This document shows, one piece after another, positions 49,602-62,400 of a stretch of DNA of 64,000 nucleotides (position 1 is its first letter; each line of letters opens with the position of its first letter). The stretch lies in NCBI GenBank assembly GCA_036583965.1, contig JAZBQD010000022.1, positions 1,980,001 through 2,044,000 on the forward strand, written 5' to 3'. The position numbers were made by a program, and so were the translations under genes. The stretch comes from Prunella strophiata (Eukaryota; Chordata; Aves; Passeriformes; Prunellidae). A model generated the notes under the pieces. It had not been told where the DNA came from. It did not search any database and saw only the letters and a program-made list of their open reading frames with translations.

Positions 49602-52600
49602 GGTGAAAAGAAGTAAATCCATGCCACTACATTGAAAAGAACACTTGAAAAGTCAGAGCTGTGAGCCACCACAAAATGACAATATCTTTCTCTACACTGC
49701 CTGCATCCCTGAGAATGGAAAGAAAACAATGGGTTGGGGAGAAGGAGAAAATAACATGGGGATTGCTTTAATGATTTTTAAAATCCATATGAGAACCTGT
49801 AACTTTCTGTGAGCCATTATCCCATGTAGAGGAGAAAAGTTACAGACCTCCCTGCACAAATCTCCAAATGAAGAGCAGCCTGTCAGGCTGTGTTCAAGGC
49901 AGTCAAGCACTGCAGCTCCCTGGAGAATCACAGAGAAAAATTCAGTAACCACTGCACCCACAGGTGATGCAAAACCCACAGGTTTTATTCCAGGGGCTGT
50001 TATGTCAAGGCAACCAACACAGCTTAAATCTCATTTCAGGCCCCCACATAAATGAGTGGTGATTCCCTGTTCCAGCTACAAGCAATAATAAATCTATGAG
50101 GCATCTCCATGAAAATTTGGCAACTTAATTTGATTAGGAAAAAAAAAAAAAAACCCTTTGCTAAGAAATGAGACACAGCTTCCCAGTCTTGAATATTCCA
50201 CCAACGTCCTGTGAGCTGAATTCATGCACGTTAGTAAGCAAATGGAAGGGCTGCAGGAGGCAAAAAAAGCAACTCTCAAGTACATTATTGCCACAAATTC
50301 TTCAGAACAGCTTTTTCTGCCATTAATCATCTCTTGATTGTGCTGGCAATAAGCAACACAGAAGGAACCGAGGCTGAATTTTAAGGTAGATGGTTAACCC
50401 ACATGGACTCTCAGGTAGAGCAAAAATTAAAGAATGGACTTCATTTGGCTGGCAGAAAAGGGGATTTGATTTGGCATTCTTGAAGGTAAAAAGGCACTTT
50501 TACAGCAAGCACAGGAGATTTAAGTCATGGTCACTCCCCAGGGCATTAAGACTTGTCACATGAGCAGCCCACTTGGATAAACACAACAGTTCCCAGCAAG
50601 TCCAGAGCTGCTGGATATCCAAGGGACCGAGGAGCTGCTTCCAGAACAAGGGAACGTTCTCAAGGGGCAAATCTTCCTGAACAGCACTCTGCTGGCTGAT
50701 TGCTGAGAACTTGCTGTTTACTGAATTCATGCAAAATAATGCCTGGGATCTCAGAGCCGCAGCTGAGTCCCTCAGTCCTGCAGTGCTGCAGCTCCAGCAG
50801 CACAGGGAAGGAACTGACCTTCTGATCAATAAATGGTCCAACCCATTTGTTTACAGTGAGATAGTTTAAATCAAAGTAATTTAAACAAACTGAAAGGAAG
50901 ATGGGGATTTACATAGGAAGGGGAAGCAATGAAGTTTTTTCCCAGATCCTTGGTACCAGCAGTGCTTGCTTATCTCTCATTTCCCAGCTTATGAACCTTC
51001 CCAGTGTTTGCCGACTTATTCCAATATTTTGTAGGAAAGTGAAGTTTCTACACAGTGTGACAGAATATACTTTAGATGTCTGTAAGAGAAGAATGAGAAC
51101 TTATGTATCTTAAATTATGCATTCTAAATTCAGTGAGGAATTTAACATATTAGAGAAAATAAAGTTAAACTGGGATTTCCCTCAGAACCCAGACACTCTC
51201 TGTGACTCCTAAAGGCCAGATTCTAACGCTGGGATGGGCAAGAACACCTGCTAATAGATTTATTTATATCAGCTCAACTATGCATGCACTTCTCTGAAAA
51301 TCCTAAAACTTCCTGCTGTAAAGAAAATGAGATTTCAATTCTGTGTCTCAGTGGTACTAAGAGGAGGTATAAGACATGAGAGGCAGATGCTGTTCTTCCA
51401 GAGAGGAATTAATATAACCACATATGAAATAGAATAGAAAAGAGAAATAAGAAGTGTGAGACTCCCCTCTTAATATTTTCATGCAAATATCACCATTTGA
51501 AACGCCACTGAAATCTGTCCTTGATTATTTTAAATTCTCTTTCAGCAGGGCACAGAGCCCCAAGTAAAGCAGTGCTGCCCACTTATATCTGCCCAGTCAA
51601 CTGTTCACATAGTTTAAATGTTACTTCATTCCCTTAACCACATTCTTTCCACACAGTTTTAGGTCTCTATGATATTAACACTGCAGTTGTGTCAGGACTT
51701 GAAGCTCTGTTTATCAGCAGAGAATATGCTGTGGGAAATCCATAACTACTTCCTGAACAATATTTATGTAGGAAGTGGAATATTTAGTGGATTTCAAGCT
51801 GTATTCAGAATATACCAAATGCATATTAAACAGTTGAGAATCAATTTATTCCAAAAATCACCATCTGAAATTGTTTTCATAAACATGAATACTTTGTTGT
51901 CCTCAATGCAGCCAATTCTCTTCACTAACACAGAAATAAGACTTGCAAACAACTTTTTCCTTCAATTTATGCTTTTTTTGTGTGCTTTCCAATAGACTGG
52001 ATAGCAGAACATCAGCATGTGGAATGCTATAAATCCATGGAATAGCTGCATTTTTAACCATGGACTTTAATTCCAGGGTGAATTTATGTGGTCCTTGGCT
52101 AAATATATCCTCCTAAGTAAATTACTCATGCATCTGCCTGTAGGAAAGCTTTCTGCAGATAAAGAATCTGTTCCTAAATGCTACATCTGACAGCACATAC
52201 GGCACAAAGTTCCATTCTTTTCTCAGTGGCAAAAAGCCCCCCAAGCAGAATAAGGTGGAATGCACAGGTCCCTGCTCCCTCTGCACAGACTGCTCAGGAG
52301 CCAGGTTAATTCTGCCTGCTTCCTGCTCCTTCCAGTAGAATAAATATCCCAATGTCAGTCTACTGCGTTTGTCTCCAGACCCTGTAAACAGAGGGATTTC
52401 TAAGCTCTTGTGAAGCACATTCCCACATTCATTTCCACTTATCCATGCAGAAGACAGTACAAACACATGCCTACCCCTGTGCCTTTAGCAGGATGGGTAA
52501 CTCAGACACTCTCATTATCCTTTTTTTCCCTCTCTCTTCTATGTTTTCTACTTCTTACCATTGGAGTTGTCCTGGTCCAAAGGATTATCTGGTTCCATTA

Positions 52601-53100
52601 CTTCAAATAAAAGCATCCAACATGCAGTTCTCCATGCAGCAGAGGCATAAAAACACAGCAGTTGCCTAAGCTGATTCACCTGATTTATGAATTAGTGCAG
52701 CATCCATAAGAGGCTGTGTTTCTTCTTTTGTATTACATCTGGCTCCTTTTCCAACTCGATGGCTGGGTATTACAGCATGCAGGCCTTTTTCCAGCATCCT
52801 CTTAATGCATTATATTTAAAGTAGCAGCAACCTTTTTCTCCCATCCCCCAGACTAAGTTACAGCAGTAACTAGGCTGAGCTGGCAGCAAGCGCAGCTCAT
52901 TCAGAACAGGACCTGCAAGCGTTCTCCGAGTCGTGCTGCTGCATAAAGAGGATGATTGATACAATAAAAAGTAAGTGGGCTTTGACACAGCACGGGATGC
53001 ACTGCACAAAATCCCACCAAAACCAGGCAGAGGTCCTGGGGAATGCCTCGCTGAAACCAACAGTCTGCACCCCCTCACGCACAAACACAAATTATGTCCT
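49602..53100. other. Upstream DNA without a recognisable gene
   Basis: Apart from the A15 run at 50,139 I see no repeat or exon here. The right end is overlapped by a 236-codon minus-strand frame (52,770-53,480) of ordinary composition, which I do not recognise as a protein. Confidence 0.55.
50139..50153. repeat. A15 homopolymer
   Basis: Fifteen consecutive A. An AATAAA occurs about 50 bp before it, farther than the usual 10-30 bp, so a retrocopy tail is possible but weak. Confidence 0.9.
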
Positions 53101-53104
53101 GTTC

Positions 53105-53460
53105 CCTCCTCCTCCCCCTCCCCGCTCCAATCTTTTATAACCCTGGATCTCCTCCAGCAATAGTCTGTTCCTCCACTCAGTTTATAATAAACTCTGCCAT
53201 TCCCCCGTGTCCCTCGGGCTGGCATGGAGAGGAAGGAGCTGTTTGCAGAATGAATAGCCCAGCCCGTGCCTGACTGGGAGGCAGCTCCGGGACTCGGTGC
53301 CGGGCACTCGGAACTTGCTGCAGCAGCAGCCTTTGGCTGGGGACCTTGTCCTGCATTTCCCTGCTCTGCCAAGCCAGGGCTGCTGCTGGGCTGGCGTTGG
53401 AAAAGCTCCTGCAAAGGAGCTGAAGGACGAGCCCCAGCTTGGCTGGGCTCGGATGGTAAA
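53105..53460. promoter_or_regulatory. GC-rich element with a TATA-like site on the minus strand
   Basis: On the minus strand TTATAAAAGATTGG (TATAAAAG at 53,139-53,132 followed by an inverted CCAAT) lies between a GC-rich segment (53,200-53,460) and a G-rich run, GGGGAGGGGGAGGAGGAGGG (53,105-53,124). This could be a minus-strand promoter, pointing toward DAB2IP, for an upstream first exon or a non-coding RNA. No exon or clear donor is identified downstream, so this is a weak inference. Confidence 0.25.
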
Positions 53461-54039
53461 TGACACCAGAGTCTCTCCACAGAGCCCGTATCAGCTGACA
53501 GCCAGATCGCAGCACTGCAAGCCAGGTCACCTTCACTCTGCTCCTTGGGTCTGCCACTACCTCCTGGACCTCTCGTAATTCACAACTGCTCCCTGTGCCT
53601 CAATCTTCTGTGATAGGGACATTGAAATATCTCTTATCTCACAGGAAAGGAGCTGAAACCTCCCAGCTTTACATGCTTTGAACTTCTTGGATAAATGATA
53701 CAGTACAAGGGCTGAGGAAGAAGACTCCACCACCTGGCTGAGAAATAAAAATTTCATTTTCTCTGAAGCCAAGTGCACAAAATAACAGAAAAATATATCG
53801 AAGTGCAACTCTAAGCCAAGCTGTGCCTCCAAAATAATTTCATATTGCTATTACAACAATCCTGAAATAATTCTTCAAATCTAGCTTTCAGGATCAATTT
53901 TACCTTGTACCCACAATTCAAACTTTTTCCTCCACACTCCAGCTAAGGCATTAAAACATACCTTGTTTCAAAAGAATGCTTTTCACAGAATCCAAGGCAA
54001 GAATCGCTCTAAGCACCTAGAGCAGCCTGAGTGCATGTT

Positions 54040-54200
54040 GGGGTAGCCGTGGTGGTGCCCGAGCACTGAGGCAGGCAGGGGCTGCTATTCCGGGCCCGGG
54101 CTAACGCTGCTGCCTCAGCGGCTCCCCCTTCGCAGAGCCAGGGAAGCGGCTCTGGAGCTCCCCGCTGCCGCCGGGGGCTCCGGGCTGTGGGCGGACAAAT
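54040..54200. promoter_or_regulatory. Short CpG-rich patch
   Basis: About 160 bp with clustered CpG (CCGGGCCCGGG at about 54,090; CCGCTGCCGCCGGGGGCTCC at about 54,160) stands out in AT-leaning DNA about 600 bp to the right of the GC-rich element at 53.2-53.5 kb. It is a candidate regulatory element on composition alone. Confidence 0.25.
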
Positions 54201-56369
54201 GAATGGCTGGCTGAAGGCAGCAAAACACCGAGCTCTGCCTGGAGGAATTAACAGCAGCCTGACAGGACTCTGCGGTAATTGTGCCTTGCAAACCCATTTT
54301 AGCACTGTTCCTGAGGGCTAGGCCATATTAATAGAAGAAAGACTCATTTCCATCTATTTGTTTTAAGTATTGCATAGTCTATAGTCTGTTAAATACTGTT
54401 CTGAGAATTCTGCCCTGGGGGAAATTACAGTGCTGCAAACCCTCTATTCCCCCCCTCGCACCCTACGCTCCCGATGTTCTTTACAACTTCAATACTTCTC
54501 CCACTCGCTGACAAAACAAAAAAACCTCCCTCTTTTCACCTTCCCCACAAAAACACCTACTCGGGGACTGCAGGCACCGGCACAGCCTGGCAGCAGTGCT
54601 CCACCTGCTCTGGGTCATGTCCACGGGCCAGGAGCAGTGCCTGATGGAAAAAGGTGTCTTAACTTCTGACTGGCACATTGCATCCCTCCAGGATGTCAAA
54701 AATTGGTGTGGAAGGGGTTTGGAGACCTTCTGGGGGTGAGGAGGCCCGAGCAGGTATCATCTGCCTGCTCTGTAGCCCAGGATGTGGGGATATACAAACA
54801 CAGGCTGTGACTCACTGGCTCCTCGATCACAAGGGACTAAAAATGCCTGGAGAATCAGGACTGTAGACGTAAAGGAACCCATAGTTCTGCAAGGAACATC
54901 TGACTCAAGACAAATTATATACAGAGAAACAATTTGTATTCTGCCATGAAACAGATGCTGCATATACATAATAGAGACAATTTAGAGCCAGAAAAGAATA
55001 AACACCTGTGAAGTCTTTCCTTGTGGAGAGTCAGAAATAATCCAGGAATACTACAGAATAGCTAAGATAAAGAAATCAAAATAGGAAAGTGAAAAGCAAT
55101 AGTTGTTTAGACCTCAAAGATTTTTTGTGACAACCAATTTGATTTTAATGACATCCAAATGATTTGCTAATCTCTAGTTACAGACCTAGTAAAAATTAAT
55201 TCTTAATGTCTAAGTCAGAATGATGTCAATATTTTGGCTAAGACTCTTCACAATTCCTAACAATTGAGCAATTGTCATACCTTCTTTGTTTGAGCTCAGC
55301 TCATGCAGCGAGGCAAAGGAGCTCATGCCATGATTGTGAAAAACAAGGGACAGTTGGAAGACCAGGGCTTTGATCACTCAGGATTTTAATTGCTCAGGCA
55401 CTGAAAGGAAAACTGCAGAAGTGAAGAGGGAAATGATTTGCAGACAAATGGCTGGATGGTCAGAGGCTGTGCTAGACCAAATCCTAGGAAATGAGCCAAG
55501 TGCACTGAACTAATGAGCGTGGAAAGAGAAGTCCAGTGAGCATGTTCTCTGCAATACCCATGAGGTTAAGTGGAACACAAAATGGAGAGTTTTGGAAAGC
55601 TGACTCTTCAAGGAAGGAATTTAGAAATTGTTGGATGGAAATGGAAATTAAATGTCTTCTGTTACTATCTAATCAGAGCATCTCTGCATTCCCCTCAATA
55701 GCTGGTTTGGAGACAGAAAAAGAACTTCTATCTAATTGCCTAATGGCTGCATGATGTTTGCTTCAGCATCTTTTATGTCCCAGGCTCCAGTGGTGCTCAA
55801 TATGTCAGACTACACTGGAGGAATTGGGAGCTGCTACTTCCTAACTCCTATGTCTTTTCCCAACAGATGGAATCATCACTCACATTGGCATTTATTTTAC
55901 ACCCTAACATGAAATTGTAAACAAGAAAGATGACCCTTGCTTCTGGTTTGCTGTAAAGCTTGAGGCAAATCACCTCATCTCTCTTTTATCAGCCACACAG
56001 ATCAGCACTGAATCTTTATCATGAAGCAATTGTTTATTTCCAGATTAAGCAATAGTCTAAGTTTGCAGTGTAATGTGGTGATATAACTGGTCTTGAATTT
56101 ATTTCAGGGGAAAGGGTTTCCTTTGGAGGTCTGTTTGGACCAGGTTTCCCCACTTCATGTGTAGTAGCAATAGAACACAGCCAGCAGAGTCTATAAAAAG
56201 CCTGTTTTCTGTTCTACCAGGTGCCTAAAGATCTATAGGAAAAAGAAAGTAGAAATATTGTATAAACAAGTGCAGCCAAGAGACATCGTGAGAACAACAC
56301 TCCATTCTTCAATGTAATATTCCATTCATCCAGAAGATAACTCATCATCCTCAGTAGTGTCCCACCATG
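54201..56369. other. Upstream DNA without a recognisable gene
   Basis: AT-leaning DNA; no exon, RNA gene or repeat recognised on either strand. Confidence 0.6.
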
Positions 56370-56442
56370 GGAGAAACCCAAGTTGGATTTGCTGATCCTA
56401 AAGGTCTTTTCCACCCTCAATGACCCCAGGATTCTGTGACTC
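56370..56442 (+). mobile_element. CR1 LINE 3'-end fragment, sense orientation
   Basis: The plus strand reads gttggatttgctgatcctaa, then aggtcttttccaccctcaat, ending ggattctgtgactcc. This follows the CR1 3' end (TTGGATTTGATGATC, TTAAAGGTCTTTTCCAACC, then ATTCTGTGATTC). The copy is diverged, and the 5' limit near 56,370 is approximate. Confidence 0.8.
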
Positions 56443-59400
56443 CAAGGAGCCATGAGAGCCCCTGAGGCTGGCTCTGCAGGAAGGGGTGAGGGCAGCTCCA
56501 GCTGCTTTTCCCTGGCAGCAGAGCGGGCTCGGCTGCAAAGAGAGAGCAAAGGCCCAGCGTGGTGCCCCAGCTGCTGCCACCACCCAGCCCCTCCCGGAAC
56601 ACAAATTCCCATGTAGGAGGGAGCAATCAATGCCTGCGGGTTGAAAAGCCAGCGAGGCACAGACCTGCTTAACAAAACCCTTTGCCAAGGTTACCGGGGG
56701 TGTTGTCAAAGCCTCCTCTTTTGTGAGGGCTGAATAACAATTCATAGCCAGTAACCAGCTTCAGTTTCTTTGGCTTTACCTGGCACATTTTCAAAGTCAC
56801 TGCTCATGGCTGGGGCTGTTCCCATTGAGATGCAGCTTATCTTGCCCTGGACAGCAAGTGCAGGGATCATCCGACTCCAGAAGTTCATGCCAAAGCCCTT
56901 TTGTGCTGCTTTGCTGCTTGAGCTGAACTACAGCTCTTAGAAAAGTGCTTGAATATGTCACAGGCACAAATGGAAATGGTGCAGCCTTGGTTACTTCATA
57001 CTGGGGGGGAAGAATTTCATTTAGAGAAGTTAAATATTACTGGGATCTTCAGGAGGCCCCAGTTGCAGAGCAGCACCAGCTATGAAGATTCTATCTGTGC
57101 AAATGCTCCTGCTATTAAGTCAGCAGGCTTTTATCTTAATTTTCAGAAGAAGGTGATGCTCTAATCACACATCTGAGGTGGTAACTTTTCATCCAGAACT
57201 CAGCAAAGCTCCACCACAGAGAAAAAGGATGTGTAAAAAAAAGGTGTAATGACTAAATGGAGTGTGAAAAGCTGCAAGATCAGTGTTGGAGAAAGAGCCA
57301 ATGTGAAAGACATTCCCCAGGAAATCAGTGCAAGGACTGGCTCCTGTCACACCTTCCCTCAGTGCTCTCTGCGCTGGGAACCATGAGGAGTTTGGTGTAT
57401 CAGCATGGTCTCTGGTGGAAGAGCAGTTCTGTGTCTGGTATGTGCCCAAAACACGGCACTTTCTGAACCTCCTTTGCCTTCCGAAGCCATTTGCTGAACA
57501 GACTGAGCCTTTTATCTCTATTTAAATCTCTGCCACAAACTACTAAATCTTGTAATCATTAACAAACAGAATTCTAAAGAAAAGAAAACAAAACGCTTCA
57601 GAGTTACAGACTCCATAGTAATTATAGAAAACACAACTACTGCTATGAAAGGAGCATACATTACATATTCTACTGTGAAAAATGCCAACAATCAAATGTA
57701 GTCAATATTTTAAAGACCCCAAAAATTGATAATAACATCAGGACATTATTTCAGGGTCACTAGAACATAACATCACCTCCTGCTACTGTAAACTTCCAAC
57801 TGAGGAAAGTGTCTTTGGGCTTCTTTAGTAAAGCCCTACTGGCAGTTTAATGGAGGAAAATTAAACTAAACTGACTCCTGGGCAGAAATAACAAAAGGTC
57901 TGCAACACCCAGAGTTCTGTGCCCAATTTACCGAGCTGTCTGCTGAGATTCCATCTGAGCTGACTCCACAGATTCCTCACTATGTTCCTGCAGTTGTCTC
58001 CTAGAAACAGGAACAAGAAGCATTTGCTGTTTTCTCAGCTCTTTTGAAAAACTCTGCAAAGCTTTGCTCACGTTCTGGATGCCCAGGGATCAGTGTGTGG
58101 ATGGAGAGCCTTGGACAGCACATTTCCCTTCGCTGCCATGTCATGGAAATGGGATACAGCAGCAACAGGTGCAGCATCAATGTATCATTAATAAAATGTA
58201 TCAATAATAAAAACTCCCATGAAAGTACCCATAGAAAGTGCAATTCAGAGCAATACTCATGTCAATGTTTGGATACTTAACCAGGATCCTGAGGCTATCC
58301 AAACATTGGGTCAGTAGTTTACAAGTGTAGACTACACTGAAATTTACTCATCCTTCCTTCCTGCACCAAGCTAAATTCATAGTGACTGGAGCTCTGAAGA
58401 GATCTTACTGCACAGCAACATGGGGGAAATCACAGGCAGACTCCTGAAGCATGGGTAGAAATCCCACCTGATGTTTCTGTGAAGGTTCAGGCTAAAAGAA
58501 ATATAATCCAAATAAACTACTAAATCCTCAGTAATGTCTGTTGGACAAGTAGCCCTGGTGTAGCATTTATAAATCTTTTTGTATATTGAATATCATCTTT
58601 TCTTCCCTCTTCCAGGTATGACCAGTGCTATACTCAGTGTAAATGAGGGAAAAAACTGACATCCAGATTCTCTGAAATCTTGATGTCCACAGAGCAGTAG
58701 ATTATTCCCACAGTTACAGTATAGGAATGCTGGTCTCCTTTCCATTTGCAAGTTCTCTCCAGAAATACACAGAACTTAGAAAGAAGAAACAGTTCCAGAT
58801 AGTGTTTAGGCATGGGAACAAAGGTGCTGCATTAAAACACAGTGTGAGCCCTCAAAGGCTGTCTGTCTGTCTGCTCTCTGCCTGATCCTTCTTTTCCTTC
58901 ATTTATTGTTTCCTGTCTTTCCCTTCTTCTCTCCCTTTCAGTTGAGAGATTCAGCCAATTGTTGTCCTTCCAGATCAAGCAGCCCCTTCATTTCACTGGC
59001 TTTTTGAGGCTAAATTACTCCATATGGGTTCCTGCGTTATGTGAAGCTCCCATAGCAAAATGCAAAGGTTTTGAGCTAACTTTTGCTGTCACTTGGAAAG
59101 TGAAACCCAAGATAAATGATGGCTTATTCTTTCTTAGGTTTTCTAATCTGTTTCTGGTTTTAAAAAAAAGCTTATAATGTCTCTTTCTGGGATATTACTG
59201 TCAGTCTTCCTTTTTGTTGTCCAGTAACTTCTGGTTTCACATTCACTTTTTCAATATTCTCCCTTGCTTTAGGCAGAATGAAAGTATGAGAACACAGACT
59301 CTGTTCTTACTCAATTAGCTCTGCCTGAGCCAAGCCCTCAGACACAGATCGAAATACCTGACAGAGAAACCAGTTTTAACCCAGTTTCCATAGAATTGTT

Positions 59401-62400
59401 GAGATATTGGTGTGGGTGTAAAGTACTTCCAGCAAATCTCATTTCAGACTTGGTTAGAAAATGCAAAACTTCACTGAAATCAACAGGAAGAGGAAACATA
59501 AGGTGAAAATAAAGAAAATAAATGCTCATCTTGGCATCCTTGGGAGGTTCAGACCTGCTATCCATTACGCTGATGAACAAAAAATCCTAACTAATCAATC
59601 ATCTTCCCTGCACTTCCTTTCCTGACTCCTATGATACTTCTCCAATTAGTCCATGTGAGGCTTATCCTTTGTCTTTCCTAGAGTACTTTGGGAATTTAAA
59701 ACAGTTATTCAGGAATCCCACCCTCTTGGTTCATCCTTCCACCACAGATCAGCCCTCAGCTGAGGGATGCTTCACCCATTTACCCTGAAACACTTAGCTC
59801 AGCACAGATGAAGGACAAATTGAATTAGCATTTACTTACAGCATCTTAGGCAATACAGCTACAAAGACAAGAAATGAAAAAAACCATTTTAGTCTACTTA
59901 AACCCAAATTAAATATACACGTTCCTCTTTCTGTGTATGTGGGTGATTGAGACAGTTGCATTTCCACATCGAGGCATTCTGTCTCTGCTTACTTTACCCA
60001 CTCATTCTAGAGCCCCTTTCCTGGTGAACATGCTGGGTTTTATAACTGATCTTCCTGTATATCTCATCTCCTCTAGAAACTCCAGTAAGGTGTTTCAGCT
60101 CCTTCATCTTTTCATTAACTTCTTCATTTTCTGTATCAAGTCTGACTTGCTGCAGTGTGTGACTGCTTTAGACTCAGCTGCTGATGCTGTTTGTTCAGAC
60201 ATGTGTGTCCACCTCTCCCTAGGCAATATTAGCATCTCCAGACTCTCCAATCTTCCAGCTTTGTTCTAACTGAAATTATTAGAATAGTTGGAAGAATTAA
60301 AAGTACTTTTTTTCCTCCTCCTTTTTGGCAGCCTACTTTTATCTGATTTATCTGTGTCCTCGTTTGCCTTCTTATTCTGACAAGGAGATACAACAAATTT
60401 CTATAATCAGTTCCCATCACTTGATAGAATAATTTTAGTGTCAGATGAAACTGGCTTTGCCTGATGCTCAGAAATGCCTTTCAGGCTGCACAGACTATGA
60501 GATCCCCTCTTGGGCTTCTCTTCTGCTGCAGGTTTTTATCACCAGCACAAAATCCTCCCCGTGTCCAATTCTGCAGCCACAAGGGGCATGTCAGTAAAAC
60601 ACATCTGTCCCAGGATCCTGTAAAGCCCTCCTCAGACACTGGAGCCAGGGCTTCAAAGCTCTTTGAGCTCCTGTATCAAGCACCAATTTAATTTCCCTTT
60701 CTTCATCAATTCTTCATTCTCTCGTGATGTCTTGGCAACATTTTGTTCCCGTTCAACATTCATCATTAGCTTCTCTTTTTCTCTTACTTCCTTTTATATT
60801 CCTTTCCCTCCCATCTGCTAATTTAAAAGGAAATTGCCTGGTATTCAGCATTATCAGCCAATCTGTTTACAGTGCTCTTGTTCCAGTGAAGACCATTTCT
60901 CACACACTGAGCTCTCTGCCTCACCCCCTACCCACTGTTATTATCCTCAAAGCCTGTATTTTCTTCCATATGCCACCTGGAGAGCTAAGTACCCCTCCAG
61001 AGGTACACAGCTCCCCAAAATTCCATCTCTCCTTTTAGAATTAGGATGTGGAAATGAAGATCCAGGGGGAAGAAGTGAGTTTCCCAGACACAGCCTTGCC
61101 TCCCTCCCAGGCAGTCCCAGCACAGTGGGCACGTTGGCACCCACAGGAAGGAGAGGTCCTGGCACCATTCTGGCTGTTGGAGAAGCAGAACTCCCACCCA
61201 CACATCCCAACCCAGCCAGGTGAGACCACCTCCATGGGGATCAAGCTTTTCCTTGAGAAACAGCTTCTCAGACCCAAATCCTTCCCTCCCACCACATCAG
61301 CCCAGCTGTTCCCAGCAGGTCCTCCTGGAAGCACCTAAATCATTTCTGTTCCACAGCACTGGTTTTGCCGACCCTGCCTTGCTCAATATTGCACAGTTTG
61401 TGATTTCATTACTGACAATAACTCTGAATTTGACCTCATGCTCCAAGCCTTTGAGATAAAAGATGAATAATACAAAGTCTTCTTTGATCCCTATCACAGT
61501 GGCTAATGCTGAGAGTAGAATGTTGAATCAGTCCTTGATAGCAACATGAGAGTTTTGCTTACCCAGGGCCAGCAAGTGGAACTGGTGCTAATGGCTGCTG
61601 AAAGCCAGTGGGAAACAGCTCACAGGAAAGGCTTCATTAAACCTCCAAATGCCACAATTCTCCTCTCAGGGCCTACTGAAATACTTTAGAGAGACCCCTC
61701 AAAGGAGGTTCACATTGTGAGTGATGGTCCTATTGAATTATTTAAAATATCAATACAAACAAAAATATGCATCTGTTTCTCTAGAGATGAGATCAGCTGA
61801 AAAAAATGATCTCCACTATGAAATGTCAGATGTGAATTTACAAAGTGATCAGATCTTTTCACATGCATCATTAACTTGGCTTTAAATAGAGGAGTTTGGA
61901 ATACATGAGAGAAGTGAAATTCCACCTTATCAAATACTACAGTCTGTGTTTCAGGTAGATGTTGTGAAATTTCTGTGTTGATCTGAACAGAGATTTGACA
62001 TCTTCTCTCTGCCCTCAAGCTGGTCCAGGCTGAGTGAGGTATTCCAGCACATCTGTAATTTTAAGGTAAGTAAACAAACCTGCTTCAAAGTTGAAGCATT
62101 TTACTTAACTGGTACTTTGATAAAAGCAAATCTTGACAAAGTCAGCGAAAGCCACACAACCTCAAAATAGCTAAGACCACTTTCTCTGGGGGTAATTAGG
62201 AAAAATATTAATATATATCTATCTCTTTTTTAAAAAAACCTCAAAAATGTCTAACTTTTGTATGATTTTGTTACTAATTATACAAATCTTTATGTGCTGA
62301 AATGAGTGGATTCTTGTGTAACAGAAAAGTAGATCAGAATAATTTTACTGAATATTGGAGCTTGACTCCTTACCAACTGCAGAAGGTATCATGCTGCTGT

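Noticed and set aside
50087..50153. Processed retrocopy ending in poly-A
   Set aside because: The AATAAA is about 50 bp from the A15 run, and no coding or mRNA-like sequence precedes it.
52770..53480. 236-codon minus-strand open frame
   Set aside because: It crosses GC-rich DNA where stops are rare, has no recognisable domain, and its composition is that of translated non-coding sequence.
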